Below are positions 8,512 to 15,365 of a stretch of DNA of 64,000 nt, piece by piece. This stretch comes from Mycolicibacterium lacusdiani (GTDB lineage: Bacteria > Actinomycetota > Actinomycetes > Mycobacteriales > Mycobacteriaceae): positions 682,001 through 746,000 of the forward strand of contig NZ_JAKCFC010000002.1 of NCBI RefSeq assembly GCF_021916785.1. The letters are read 5' to 3'. Made by a program: the position numbers and the translations under genes. Each line of letters starts with the position of its first letter. Within the stretch, counting starts at the first letter, position 1. The notes beneath the pieces were generated by a model, which was not told the origin of the DNA, made no database searches, and saw only the letters and a list, made by a program, of their open reading frames with translations.

Positions 8512-9081
8512 CTAGCCGCAGTACGACCCGGTGGCGACGTCGAGCGCCCGGTCGTACAGCGGGTCCAGGGCACGCCGGGCGATCACCGAGGTGCGCGCCT
8601 CGTCGAGCGCCACGCGACAGCCCGCGCCGCGCAGCACACCCCATTGTGCGGCCATCTCGGCGACCATCGTCTTGTTGTAGCCGTCGATCGCCGTGCGGGA
8701 CTCCGACAGGTCCGGCGCCGTGGTCGGAGCCGCTGCGGGGTCGAACTTCCACTGCCCGAAGCGGGTGAACTGGATGCCCTCGGTCGCGTGGATCTGGTTC
8801 TCGAAGGCCCGCCGCACGTAGCCCTGGTCGATCCCACGCGTGCGCGCGTCGGCACCCACCGCGTCGAGCACCTGCCCCACGCGGGCCGGGTCCACGATCT
8901 GACCGCCGTCCACCCACTTGGACGCCGCGACGGGGTCGGCCGTCAGCAGGCGCTGCGCTGCGGTGTCGACGAGCCGGAACAGCGGTCCGGCCTCGTCAGC
9001 GTGGGCGATGGGGACGGCACCACACGCTCCCACGACGAGCCCAATGGTCAGCAAGACTCTGCGTTTCACGACGTCGATCAT
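8512..9081 (-). CDS. Secreted chorismate mutase, AroQ gamma class (Rv1885c-like)
   Basis: A 189-residue protein that converts chorismate to prephenate outside the cytoplasm. Residues 1-28 form a signal peptide (KRR, hydrophobic core, AHA before Asp29). The body is all-helical and matches the secreted mycobacterial *MtCM type, with FRLVDTAAQRLLTADPVAASKW near the mature N-terminus and two cysteines (GAGCRVAL and the final SYCG) that form the usual disulfide. ATG 9081 gives the signal peptide; the longer frame to 9129 does not. A second, cytoplasmic chorismate mutase lies at 14.8 kb. The physiological role of the exported form is debated. Confidence 0.88.
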   Translation of the reverse strand: MIDVVKRRVLLTIGLVVGACGAVPIAHADEAGPLFRLVDTAAQRLLTADPVAASKWVDGGQIVDPARVGQVLDAVGADARTRGIDQGYVRRAFENQIHATEGIQFTRFGQWKFDPAAAPTTAPDLSESRTAIDGYNKTMVAEMAAQWGVLRGAGCRVALDEARTSVIARRALDPLYDRALDVATGSYCG

Positions 9082-9140
9082 CGGCCATGACGCTGTGCGG
9101 TCGCTGGCGATCGCGCGTGTCGGCCCCACCGACCAGTTAG

Positions 9141-9167
9141 TTGACGGCTGTCGAGTCCGGTTATCCT
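9141..9167 (+). promoter_or_regulatory. Promoter of the SDR gene, leaderless geometry
   Basis: TTGACG at 9141-9146 and TATCCT at 9162-9167 form a sigma-A-like promoter with a short 15-bp spacer. Six bases separate the -10 hexamer from ATG 9174, so transcription would start at the A of the start codon. Confidence 0.55.
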
Positions 9168-9173
9168 GCTCGC

Positions 9174-9923
9174 ATGACTCGGCAGAAGATCCTCATCACC
9201 GGCGCCAGCTCGGGGCTGGGCGCGGGCATGGCTCGCCAGTTCGCCGCCAAGGGCCGCGACCTCGCGCTGTGCGCCCGTCGCACCGAGAACCTCAAGGAAC
9301 TCAAGGCCGAGTTGACGGCCAAGTACCCGGCCATCACCGTGGCCGTCGCGTCTCTCGACGTCAACGACCACGAGCAGGTGCCCAAGGTGTTCGAGGCGCT
9401 GTCCGAGGAACTCGGCGGCATCGACACCGTGATCGTCAACGCGGGCATCGGCAAGGGTTATCCGCTCGGTGGCGGCAAGCTGTGGGCCAACAAGGCGACG
9501 ATCGAGACCAACCTGGTCAGCGCGCTGGTGCAGATCGAGACCGCGCTGGCGATGTTCAAGGCCGCCGGCCGCGGGCACCTGGTGCTGGTGTCGTCGGTGC
9601 TGGGCAACAAGGGCGTGCCGGGGTTCAAGGCGGCCTACGCCGCGAGCAAGGCGGGCGTGACGTCGCTGGGCGAATCGCTTCGGGCCGAGTACAAGTCGAG
9701 CCCCATCAAGATCACCACGCTGGAGCCCGGCTACATCGAGTCCGAGATGACCGCGAAGTCGAACTCGACGCTGCTGATGGTCGACAACGAGACCGGCGTC
9801 AAGGCGATGGTCGACGCCATCGAGAAGGAAAAGGGCCGCGCCGTCGTACCCGGCTGGCCCTGGTGGCCGCTCGTCGAGGTCATCAAGCTGCTGCCGCCGC
9901 GGTTCATGGATCGCTTCGCCTAG
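9174..9923 (+). CDS. Short-chain dehydrogenase/reductase (Rv0945-like)
   Basis: A 249-residue classical SDR. The N-terminal TGASSGLGAGMARQFA segment is the NAD(P)-binding TGxxxGxG loop, NAGIG is the structural motif of strand 4, and YAASKAG (about residues 160-166) carries the catalytic Tyr and Lys with Ser in VSSVLG upstream. Substrate is unknown; the C-terminus has a short hydrophobic stretch (WPWWPLVEVIKLLPP). The stop codon TAG is the first three bases of a 52-bp repeat. The start ATG sits six bases after a good -10 hexamer. Confidence 0.9.
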   Translation: MTRQKILITGASSGLGAGMARQFAAKGRDLALCARRTENLKELKAELTAKYPAITVAVASLDVNDHEQVPKVFEALSEELGGIDTVIVNAGIGKGYPLGGGKLWANKATIETNLVSALVQIETALAMFKAAGRGHLVLVSSVLGNKGVPGFKAAYAASKAGVTSLGESLRAEYKSSPIKITTLEPGYIESEMTAKSNSTLLMVDNETGVKAMVDAIEKEKGRAVVPGWPWWPLVEVIKLLPPRFMDRFA

Positions 9924-9972
9924 CGATTCGTGGAACATTTCCCGCGCTCACCGCAGGAAATACTCCACGAAT
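9921..9972. repeat. 52-bp dyad repeat, copy 1
   Basis: This 52-bp sequence begins with the stop codon of the SDR gene and recurs at 10832-10883 with one difference. Each copy contains a hairpin: arms 9926-9942 and 9956-9972 match at 15 of 17 positions around a 13-base loop. It could act as a terminator, but the duplication around a two-gene module is not explained by that alone. Confidence 0.9.
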
Positions 9973-9983
9973 TGCGTTGGGGC

Positions 9984-10012
9984 TTGACGCCAGCGTTGGG
10001 TTTTCCTAACGT
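9984..10012 (+). promoter_or_regulatory. Promoter of the XRE-membrane protein pair
   Basis: TTGACG at 9984-9989 and TAACGT at 10007-10012 are separated by 17 bp, a strong sigma-A-type promoter. The ATG of the XRE gene begins eight bases after the -10 hexamer, so the leader is absent or only a few bases long. Confidence 0.65.
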
Positions 10013-10020
10013 TTAGTTGT

Positions 10021-10305
10021 ATGAGTCCGGTGAGGCGTGGGGACAACCTCCCCATCCACAATCGCATCGGCGTGCTGCGCGCCGAGCGGCGGATGACGCG
10101 AGCCCAACTCGCGGCGCTGATCGACGTGAACCCCCAGACCGTGGGGGCGCTCGAGCGGGGCGACCACTACCCGAGCCTCGATCTGGCGTTCCGGATCTGC
10201 GACGTGTTCGGTCTTCCGGTCGAGGCGGTCTTCTCCCGCACCGCGTTCACGCCGCTGTCGGCCGAACTCTACGGAAGACGAGCGGAAGGAAACGACCATG
10301 ACTGA
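10021..10305 (+). CDS. XRE-family helix-turn-helix regulator
   Basis: A 94-residue regulator with a single HTH_3-type domain from about residue 14 to 68: IGVLRAERRMTRAQLAALIDVNPQTVGALERGDHYPSLDLAFRICDVF. The form resembles small YozG-like regulators that often pair with a membrane protein. The downstream membrane-protein gene overlaps by eight bases, which implies translational coupling. The module is framed by two copies of a 52-bp repeat and is not part of the M. tuberculosis gene order as I remember it. Its target is not known; autoregulation is likely. Confidence 0.85.
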   Translation: MSPVRRGDNLPIHNRIGVLRAERRMTRAQLAALIDVNPQTVGALERGDHYPSLDLAFRICDVFGLPVEAVFSRTAFTPLSAELYGRRAEGNDHD

Positions 10306-10834
10306 ACCCAGCATCCTCGACCGTTACCAGGACTACCGCACCCGCCAGTTCCTCAAGACCGAACGCAGACATGCCAATTCGCTACCCGGCTGGCGAACCC
10401 AGGGTAGGCGGCGCCTTCTGGTGATCGGGCTCGCGGTGACGTTCGCTTTCATGGCCGTCGTCTCGATCCTCTGCGCGGCGGGTCTGCAGTGGGCGCCGCT
10501 GCTGTGGCTGCCCGCCTGCGTGCTGTTCTTCCCGCTGTGGATCGCACTGCAGATCGTCTCGGGCAGAAGGGGTGACGCGCCGGAGGGGGCACTCGACGAG
10601 TTCGAGGTCGCGCAACGCAACAGCGCAAGGGCGATGGGCCTGTCGGTGACCCAGGCCCTGATGCTGATGCCGGCCTTCTACTTGATCTTCGGCGCGACGC
10701 TCACCGACGGCACCGACCCCGACATGGCCTACGCCGGCGGTCTCATGGTGCTGACAGTGCTGCTGATCGGTGGCTGCCTACCCGCGATGATCGTCGGCTG
10801 GACCCGGCCCGATCCCGACCCCGACCCCGAGTAG
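10298..10834 (+). CDS. Four-helix membrane protein paired with XRE regulator
   Basis: A 178-residue protein of unknown function. A basic N-terminal region (residues 1-40) precedes two helices (about 42-64 and 68-88), a short polar loop (GRRGDAPEGALDEFEVAQRN) and two more helices (about 122-142 and 148-170). The C-terminus is a DPDPDPE tail. The start overlaps the XRE gene by eight bases. The pairing suggests the membrane protein signals to, or is controlled by, the regulator; this is inference from arrangement only. Its stop codon is again the first three bases of the 52-bp repeat. Confidence 0.8.
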   Translation: MTEPSILDRYQDYRTRQFLKTERRHANSLPGWRTQGRRRLLVIGLAVTFAFMAVVSILCAAGLQWAPLLWLPACVLFFPLWIALQIVSGRRGDAPEGALDEFEVAQRNSARAMGLSVTQALMLMPAFYLIFGATLTDGTDPDMAYAGGLMVLTVLLIGGCLPAMIVGWTRPDPDPDPE

Positions 10835-10883
10835 CGATTCGTGGAACATTTCCCGCGCTCACCGCAGGAAACACTCCACGAAT
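10832..10883. repeat. 52-bp dyad repeat, copy 2
   Basis: Near-identical to 9921-9972 (one T to C change at its position 41), offset by 911 bp. It starts with the TAG stop of the membrane-protein gene and lies in the convergent gap before pgi. Hairpin arms are 10837-10853 and 10867-10883. Confidence 0.9.
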
Positions 10884-10892
10884 CGCAGGCGG

Positions 10893-12548
10893 TCAGGCTG
10901 AACGACCGCGCTCGGACCGGTAGTGCCGCACCAGGGCGTCGGTCGAACTGTCGGTCTGCTCGGCGGGGGAGCCGTCACCGGTGAGCACCGGCAGCAGCGC
11001 CTTGGCCTGAGTCTTGCCGAGTTCAACGCCCCACTGGTCGAACGAGTCGATGCCCCAGATGACGCCCTCGGTGAACACCTGGTGTTCATAGAGCGCGATC
11101 AGCTGGCCGACGACCGACGGCGTCAGCTTGGTGCCGAGAATCGATGTGCTGGGCCGGTTTCCGGGCATCACCTTGTGCGGGACGACGTCGGCCGCGGTGC
11201 CTTCGGCGGCGATTTCCTCGGCGGTCTTGCCGAACGCCAGCACCTGGGTCTGAGCGAAGAAGTTGCTCATCAGCAGGTCGTGCATGCTGCCGGTGCCGTC
11301 GGCGGTCGGCAGGTCGTCGGTCGGTTGAGAGAACCCGATGAAGTCCGCGGGGATGAGCCGCGTGCCCTGATGCAGCAACTGGTAGAAGGCGTGCTGACCG
11401 TTGGTACCCGGTTCGCCCCAGTAGATCTCGCCGGTCTCGGTGGTCACCGGTGAGCCGTCGGCGCGTACCGACTTGCCGTTGCTCTCCATCGTGAGCTGCT
11501 GCAGGTACGCCGCGAACCGGGCCAGGTCGTTCGAGTAGGGCAGCACCGCGCGCGACTGGGCGCCGAAGAACTCGTTGTACCAAAGCCCGATCAGGCCAAG
11601 CAGCACAGGCGCATTCGACTCCAGCGGCGTCGTGCGGAAGTGCTCGTCGATGAGGTGGAAGCCGGCCAGGAACTCGGCGAACCGCTCCTTGCCGATCGCC
11701 GCCATCACCGACAGTCCGATCGCCGAGTCCACGGAGTAGCGGCCGCCGACCCAGTCCCAGAAGCCGAACATGTTGGCGGTGTCGATGCCGAACTCGTCGA
11801 CGAGCTTCTCGTTGGTGGACACCGCGACGAAGTGCTTGGCCACGGCTTCATCGCCGAGTGCGTCGGTGAGCCAGCGCCGCGCGGCCGTCGCGTTGGTCAG
11901 GGTCTCCAAGGTGGAGAACGTCTTCGAGGCGACGATGAACAGCGTCGAGGCGGGGTCGAGCCCGTCGAGCTTCGCGACGAGGTCGGCGGGGTCGACGTTG
12001 GAGACGAAGCGTGCGGAGATGCCGGCGTCGGCGTAGTGCCGCAGCGCCTGGTACACCATCACCGGGCCGAGGTCGGAACCGCCGATGCCGATGTTCACGA
12101 CGGTGGTGATGCGCTCACCCGTCGCGCCCGACCACTCGCCGCTGCGGAGCCGGTCGGTGAACTCGCCCATCCGATCGAGCACCTCGTGCACGTCGGCGAC
12201 GACGTCCTGATCGTCGACGGTCAGCGACGCGTCGCGGGGCAGTCGCAGCGCCGTGTGCAGCACCGCGCGGTCCTCGGAGGTGTTGATGTGTTCGCCTGCG
12301 AACATCGCGTCGCGTTTGCCCTCGAGGTCGGCCGCGCGGGCGAGGTCGACGAGGAGTTCCAGCGTCTCGCGGGTGACGCGGTGCTTGCTGTAGTCGATGT
12401 AGAGATCGCCGACGGTCAAGGTCAATTCGTGGCCGCGGGCCGGGTCCTGGTCGAAGAATTCGCGCAGGTGCTTCGAGCCGATGGTCTCGTGGTGCCGGAC
12501 CAATGCGTTCCACGCCGGAGTCGTCGAGATGTCTGAAATCTGCGCCAT
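10893..12548 (-). CDS. pgi: Glucose-6-phosphate isomerase
   Basis: A 551-residue cytoplasmic enzyme that interconverts glucose 6-phosphate and fructose 6-phosphate in glycolysis and gluconeogenesis. The family signatures are present: [44 protein letters not shown] and, near the C-terminus, [23 protein letters not shown]. Length is usual for the family. I chose ATG 12548 rather than the in-frame TTG at 12554 because a TAGGGT -10 hexamer ends six bases before this ATG, so the TTG would not be transcribed from that promoter. Confidence 0.97.
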   Translation of the reverse strand: MAQISDISTTPAWNALVRHHETIGSKHLREFFDQDPARGHELTLTVGDLYIDYSKHRVTRETLELLVDLARAADLEGKRDAMFAGEHINTSEDRAVLHTALRLPRDASLTVDDQDVVADVHEVLDRMGEFTDRLRSGEWSGATGERITTVVNIGIGGSDLGPVMVYQALRHYADAGISARFVSNVDPADLVAKLDGLDPASTLFIVASKTFSTLETLTNATAARRWLTDALGDEAVAKHFVAVSTNEKLVDEFGIDTANMFGFWDWVGGRYSVDSAIGLSVMAAIGKERFAEFLAGFHLIDEHFRTTPLESNAPVLLGLIGLWYNEFFGAQSRAVLPYSNDLARFAAYLQQLTMESNGKSVRADGSPVTTETGEIYWGEPGTNGQHAFYQLLHQGTRLIPADFIGFSQPTDDLPTADGTGSMHDLLMSNFFAQTQVLAFGKTAEEIAAEGTAADVVPHKVMPGNRPSTSILGTKLTPSVVGQLIALYEHQVFTEGVIWGIDSFDQWGVELGKTQAKALLPVLTGDGSPAEQTDSSTDALVRHYRSERGRSA

Positions 12549-12554
12549 ATCCAA

Positions 12555-12560
12555 ACCCTA
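12555..12560 (-). promoter_or_regulatory. pgi -10 element, leaderless geometry
   Basis: TAGGGT on the minus strand ends six bases before the pgi ATG at 12548. This places the transcript start on the A of ATG and decides between the two possible starts. Confidence 0.5.
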
Positions 12561-12597
12561 ATGCGGGCGTCGAAACGAAGGTGTAAATGATGGATGT

Positions 12598-14046
12598 ATG
12601 GACACCAGCGCCCTCCTGAAGTCAGTTCCCACCGGCCTGTGGATCGGCGGTGAGGAACTCACACGTAAATCGACCTTCGACGTGCTCGACCCCTCGAGCG
12701 ACGAACCGCTGATCAGCGTGGCCGACGCGACTGCGGAGGACGCCGTCGCCGCGCTGGACGCCGCGTGCGCCGTCCAGGCCGAGTGGGCCGCGACCGCGCC
12801 CCGCAAGCGCGGCGAGATCCTCCGATCGGTGTTCGAGACCATCACCGACCGCGCCGACGACATCGCGGCGCTGATGACGCTCGAGATGGGCAAGGTGGTC
12901 GCGGAGAGCAAGGGCGAGGTGACCTACGGCGCCGAGTTCTTCCGCTGGTTCGCCGAGGAGGCCGTGCGCATCGGCGGCCGCTACACCCCGAGCCCTGCGG
13001 GCACCGGCAGGATCATCGTCACGAAGCAGCCCGTTGGCCCCTGCTACGCGATCACGCCGTGGAACTTCCCGTTGGCCATGGGCACCCGCAAGATGGGCCC
13101 GGCGTTCGCGGCCGGCTGCACGATGATCGTCAAGCCCGCGCAGGAGACGCCGCTCACGATGCTGTACCTCGCGAAGCTGATGGACGAGGCGGGCCTGCCC
13201 AAGGGCGTGCTGTCGGTCCTGCCGACCAGTGATCCCGGTGCGGTCACCAGCGCGCTGATCGACGACGGACGTTTGCGCAAGCTCACCTTCACCGGATCCA
13301 CGGGTGTCGGCAAGGCCTTGGTGAAGCAGTCGTCGGACAAATTGCTGCGCACCTCGATGGAGCTGGGTGGCAACGCGCCGTTCATCGTGTTCGACGACGC
13401 CGACGTCGATGCCGCGGTCGACGGCGCGATGCTCGCCAAGATGCGCAACGGCGGCGAGGCGTGCACCGCGGCCAACCGCTTCCACGTCGCGAACTCGGTC
13501 CGCGCTGAGTTCACCGAGAAGCTCGTCAAGCGCATGAGCGAGGTGAAGCTCGGCAACGGCCTCGACGAGTCGTCGACGCTGGGACCACTGATCAACCAGA
13601 AGCAGCTCGACAAGGTGACCGAGCTGGTGTCCGACGCCGTATCGCGCGGCGCGACGGTCGAGGTGGGTGGCGTGGCGCCGGACGGGCCGGGCAACTTCTA
13701 CCCGGCGACCGTGCTCGCCGACGTCCCGACCGACGCGCGCATCCTCAAGGAGGAGGTGTTCGGGCCCGTCGCGCCGATCACCGGCTTCGACACCGAGGAG
13801 GAGGGCATCGCCGCGGCCAACGACACCGAGTACGGGTTGGCGGCGTACGTCTACACGCAGTCGCTCGACCGGGCGCTGCGGGTGGCCGAGGCCATCGAGT
13901 CGGGCATGGTCGGCGTGAACCGCGGCGTGATCTCGGATGCGGCTGCTCCGTTCGGCGGCATCAAGGAGTCGGGCTTCGGTCGTGAGGGTGGCACCGAGGG
14001 CATCGAGGAGTACCTCGACACGAAGTACATCGCGCTGACGAAGTAG
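12598..14046 (+). CDS. gabD: NAD(P)-dependent succinate-semialdehyde dehydrogenase
   Basis: A 482-residue aldehyde dehydrogenase that would oxidise succinate semialdehyde to succinate. PWNFPLAMGTRKMGPAFAAGCT is the cofactor region, FTGSTGVGKAL the Rossmann turn, MELGGNAPFIVFDDAD carries the general-base Glu, and NGGEACTAANRF carries the catalytic Cys (near residue 292). The C-terminal PFGGIKESGFGREGG is typical of GabD. Substrate choice is inferred from similarity. It is divergent from pgi (49 bp gap) and is followed three bases later by modA, so both are probably cotranscribed. Confidence 0.88.
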   Translation: MDTSALLKSVPTGLWIGGEELTRKSTFDVLDPSSDEPLISVADATAEDAVAALDAACAVQAEWAATAPRKRGEILRSVFETITDRADDIAALMTLEMGKVVAESKGEVTYGAEFFRWFAEEAVRIGGRYTPSPAGTGRIIVTKQPVGPCYAITPWNFPLAMGTRKMGPAFAAGCTMIVKPAQETPLTMLYLAKLMDEAGLPKGVLSVLPTSDPGAVTSALIDDGRLRKLTFTGSTGVGKALVKQSSDKLLRTSMELGGNAPFIVFDDADVDAAVDGAMLAKMRNGGEACTAANRFHVANSVRAEFTEKLVKRMSEVKLGNGLDESSTLGPLINQKQLDKVTELVSDAVSRGATVEVGGVAPDGPGNFYPATVLADVPTDARILKEEVFGPVAPITGFDTEEEGIAAANDTEYGLAAYVYTQSLDRALRVAEAIESGMVGVNRGVISDAAAPFGGIKESGFGREGGTEGIEEYLDTKYIALTK

Positions 14047-14049
14047 AGC

Positions 14050-14802
14050 GTGCGACCCCTCGCGGTCGCGGCGGCGCTACTCGCCGTCGCGGCTTCGGCC
14101 GCCGGGTGCGGTCAGGACACTGCTTCCCCGGACGCCCTGACGGTGTTCGCGGCGGCCTCGCTCAAGCAGTCGTTCACCCAGATCGGCGAGCAGTTCGAGG
14201 CCGACCACCCTGGGTCGACGGTCGACTTCTCGTTCGCGGGCTCGTCGGACCTGGTCACTCAGCTGACCCAGGGTGCGTCGGCCGACGTCTTCGCATCGGC
14301 GGACGCCAAGAACATGGACAAGGCGGCGCAGGCGGACCTGCTGGCCGGCGAGCCCGTCGACTTCGCAAGCAACGTCCTCACCATCGCCGTCGCGCCGGGC
14401 AACCCCGAGGGCATCGCCACGTTCGGCGACCTCGCTCGCCCCGGGCTCGACGTGGTCACGTGCGCACCGCAGGTGCCGTGCGGCGCCGCGACCGAGACCG
14501 TCGAGCAGGCGACAGGCGTTCGGCTGGCCCCGGTGAGCGAGGAGTCATCGGTGACCGACGTGCTCGGCAAGGTGACGTCGGGGCAGGCCGACGCCGGGCT
14601 GGTCTACGTCACCGACGTCGCGGGCTCGGGCGGCAAGGTGGCCGCCGTCCACTTCCCAGAGGCCGCCGACGCCGTCAACACCTATCCGATCGCGACGCTG
14701 ACGGACTCGTCGAACGCCGAGTTGGCGCAGGATTTCGTCGACTTCGTCACCGGCGAGAAGGGCCGGAAGGTGCTGGGCGATGCGGGCTTCGGCACGCCCT
14801 GA
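14050..14802 (+). CDS. modA: Orphan molybdate-binding lipoprotein ModA
   Basis: A 250-residue periplasmic binding protein. The N-terminus is a lipoprotein signal (hydrophobic core, then ASAAGCG with lipidated Cys20). LTVFAAASLKQSFTQIG and the FSFAGSSDLVTQLTQGASADVFASAD stretch are typical ModA ligand-binding segments. It would bind molybdate or tungstate for an ABC importer, but modB and modC are not beside it. The start is GTG, three bases after the gabD stop. The next gene is convergent and three bases away. Partner permease genes must be elsewhere, or the protein serves another role. Confidence 0.88.
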   Translation: MRPLAVAAALLAVAASAAGCGQDTASPDALTVFAAASLKQSFTQIGEQFEADHPGSTVDFSFAGSSDLVTQLTQGASADVFASADAKNMDKAAQADLLAGEPVDFASNVLTIAVAPGNPEGIATFGDLARPGLDVVTCAPQVPCGAATETVEQATGVRLAPVSEESSVTDVLGKVTSGQADAGLVYVTDVAGSGGKVAAVHFPEAADAVNTYPIATLTDSSNAELAQDFVDFVTGEKGRKVLGDAGFGTP

Positions 14803-14805
14803 GGG

Positions 14806-15114
14806 CTAGTGCCCGAGGCGTCCGCGGCCGAGGCGCAGCAGCAGCATCGCCAGGTCCTTGCCCTCGGGGCCCAGCACGCTGTAGCGCTCGATGACCTTCA
14901 TCTCGCGGCTGTGCACCAGGCGGGTGCCGCCGGAGGCCATCCGCGCCTTGCCGATGATCTTCGAGACCTCCGCGCGCCGGGCGACGGCCGTGATGATCTC
15001 GGCGTCGAGCCGGTCGATCTCCTGGCGAAGGTCGTCGATGTCTGGTGTGGGTTCTGCGTCAACGCTCATGATGTGTGGCTCCGAATCGTCGTCTCGGGTG
15101 GATTGTGGTCTCAT
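14806..15114 (-). CDS. Cytoplasmic chorismate mutase (AroQ delta, Rv0948c-like)
   Basis: A 102-residue helical enzyme that converts chorismate to prephenate for Phe and Tyr synthesis. The core IDDLRQEIDRLDAEIITAVARR, SKIIGKARMASGG and HSREMKVIERY segments carry the conserved Arg, Lys and Arg-Glu active-site residues. The C-terminal RLGRGRLGH matches the M. tuberculosis enzyme, whose weak activity is raised by binding DAHP synthase through this end. The start at 15114 (MRPQST) resembles the M. tuberculosis start; ATG 15069 is an alternative with GGAG upstream. A terminator hairpin and a Phe/Tyr-rich short ORF lie directly upstream, which suggests transcription attenuation. Confidence 0.92.
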   Translation of the reverse strand: MRPQSTRDDDSEPHIMSVDAEPTPDIDDLRQEIDRLDAEIITAVARRAEVSKIIGKARMASGGTRLVHSREMKVIERYSVLGPEGKDLAMLLLRLGRGRLGH

Positions 15115-15131
15115 CCGGTTTCGGGCCTCAC

Positions 15132-15175
15132 GAGAGAAGAAGAGCCCCGGATCCGGAAGCGGACCGCGGGGCTCT
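15132..15175 (-). terminator. Leader terminator before the chorismate mutase gene
   Basis: On the minus strand a hairpin with perfect nine-base arms (15175-15167 AGAGCCCCG with 15149-15141), plus an inner TCCG/CGGA stem with a CTTC loop, is followed by TCTTCTCTC. It lies only 17 bases before ATG 15114, inside the leader of the gene it would shut off. Together with the upstream Phe/Tyr peptide it has the form of an attenuator. Confidence 0.72.
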
Positions 15176-15185
15176 GGGAAAGCAG

Positions 15186-15245
15186 CTAGACCACGGACAC
15201 CGGCGGCCGGTATCCGTAAAAAAATCGTCCCTGCGCTACGAGCAC
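15186..15245 (-). CDS. Putative attenuator leader peptide (Phe-Phe-Tyr-Gly-Tyr)
   Basis: A 19-codon ORF on the minus strand, reading MLVAQGRFFYGYRPPVSVV from GTG 15245 to TAG 15186. Two Phe codons (15224-15219) and two Tyr codons (15218-15216, 15212-15210) cluster in its middle. A pause-type hairpin (15216-15207 with 15203-15194) overlaps the second Tyr codon, and CCGTGG at 15196-15191 can instead pair with CCGCGG at 15169-15164 of the terminator's left arm. The start lacks a good ribosome binding site; CACACT six bases upstream could be a weak -10 for a leaderless mRNA. If translation began at TTG 15281 two Trp codons would be included. Not proven translated. Confidence 0.6.
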   Translation of the reverse strand: MLVAQGRFFYGYRPPVSVV

Positions 15246-15365
15246 GGATCGAGTGTGCCACCAACTCCCGCGTCCGCGCAAAGCCCTATTCGGCGGGTAT
15301 GCCGCAGTGCTGGTTTTCGCGGCTCCGCCGCGGTGTCCCCGGGCAGCGGTAAGTTCAGAGACGCT

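Noticed and set aside
10021..10834. Toxin-antitoxin module
   Set aside because: The XRE protein overlaps a four-helix membrane protein, but this partner has no toxin features and is too large for a typical type I or II toxin.
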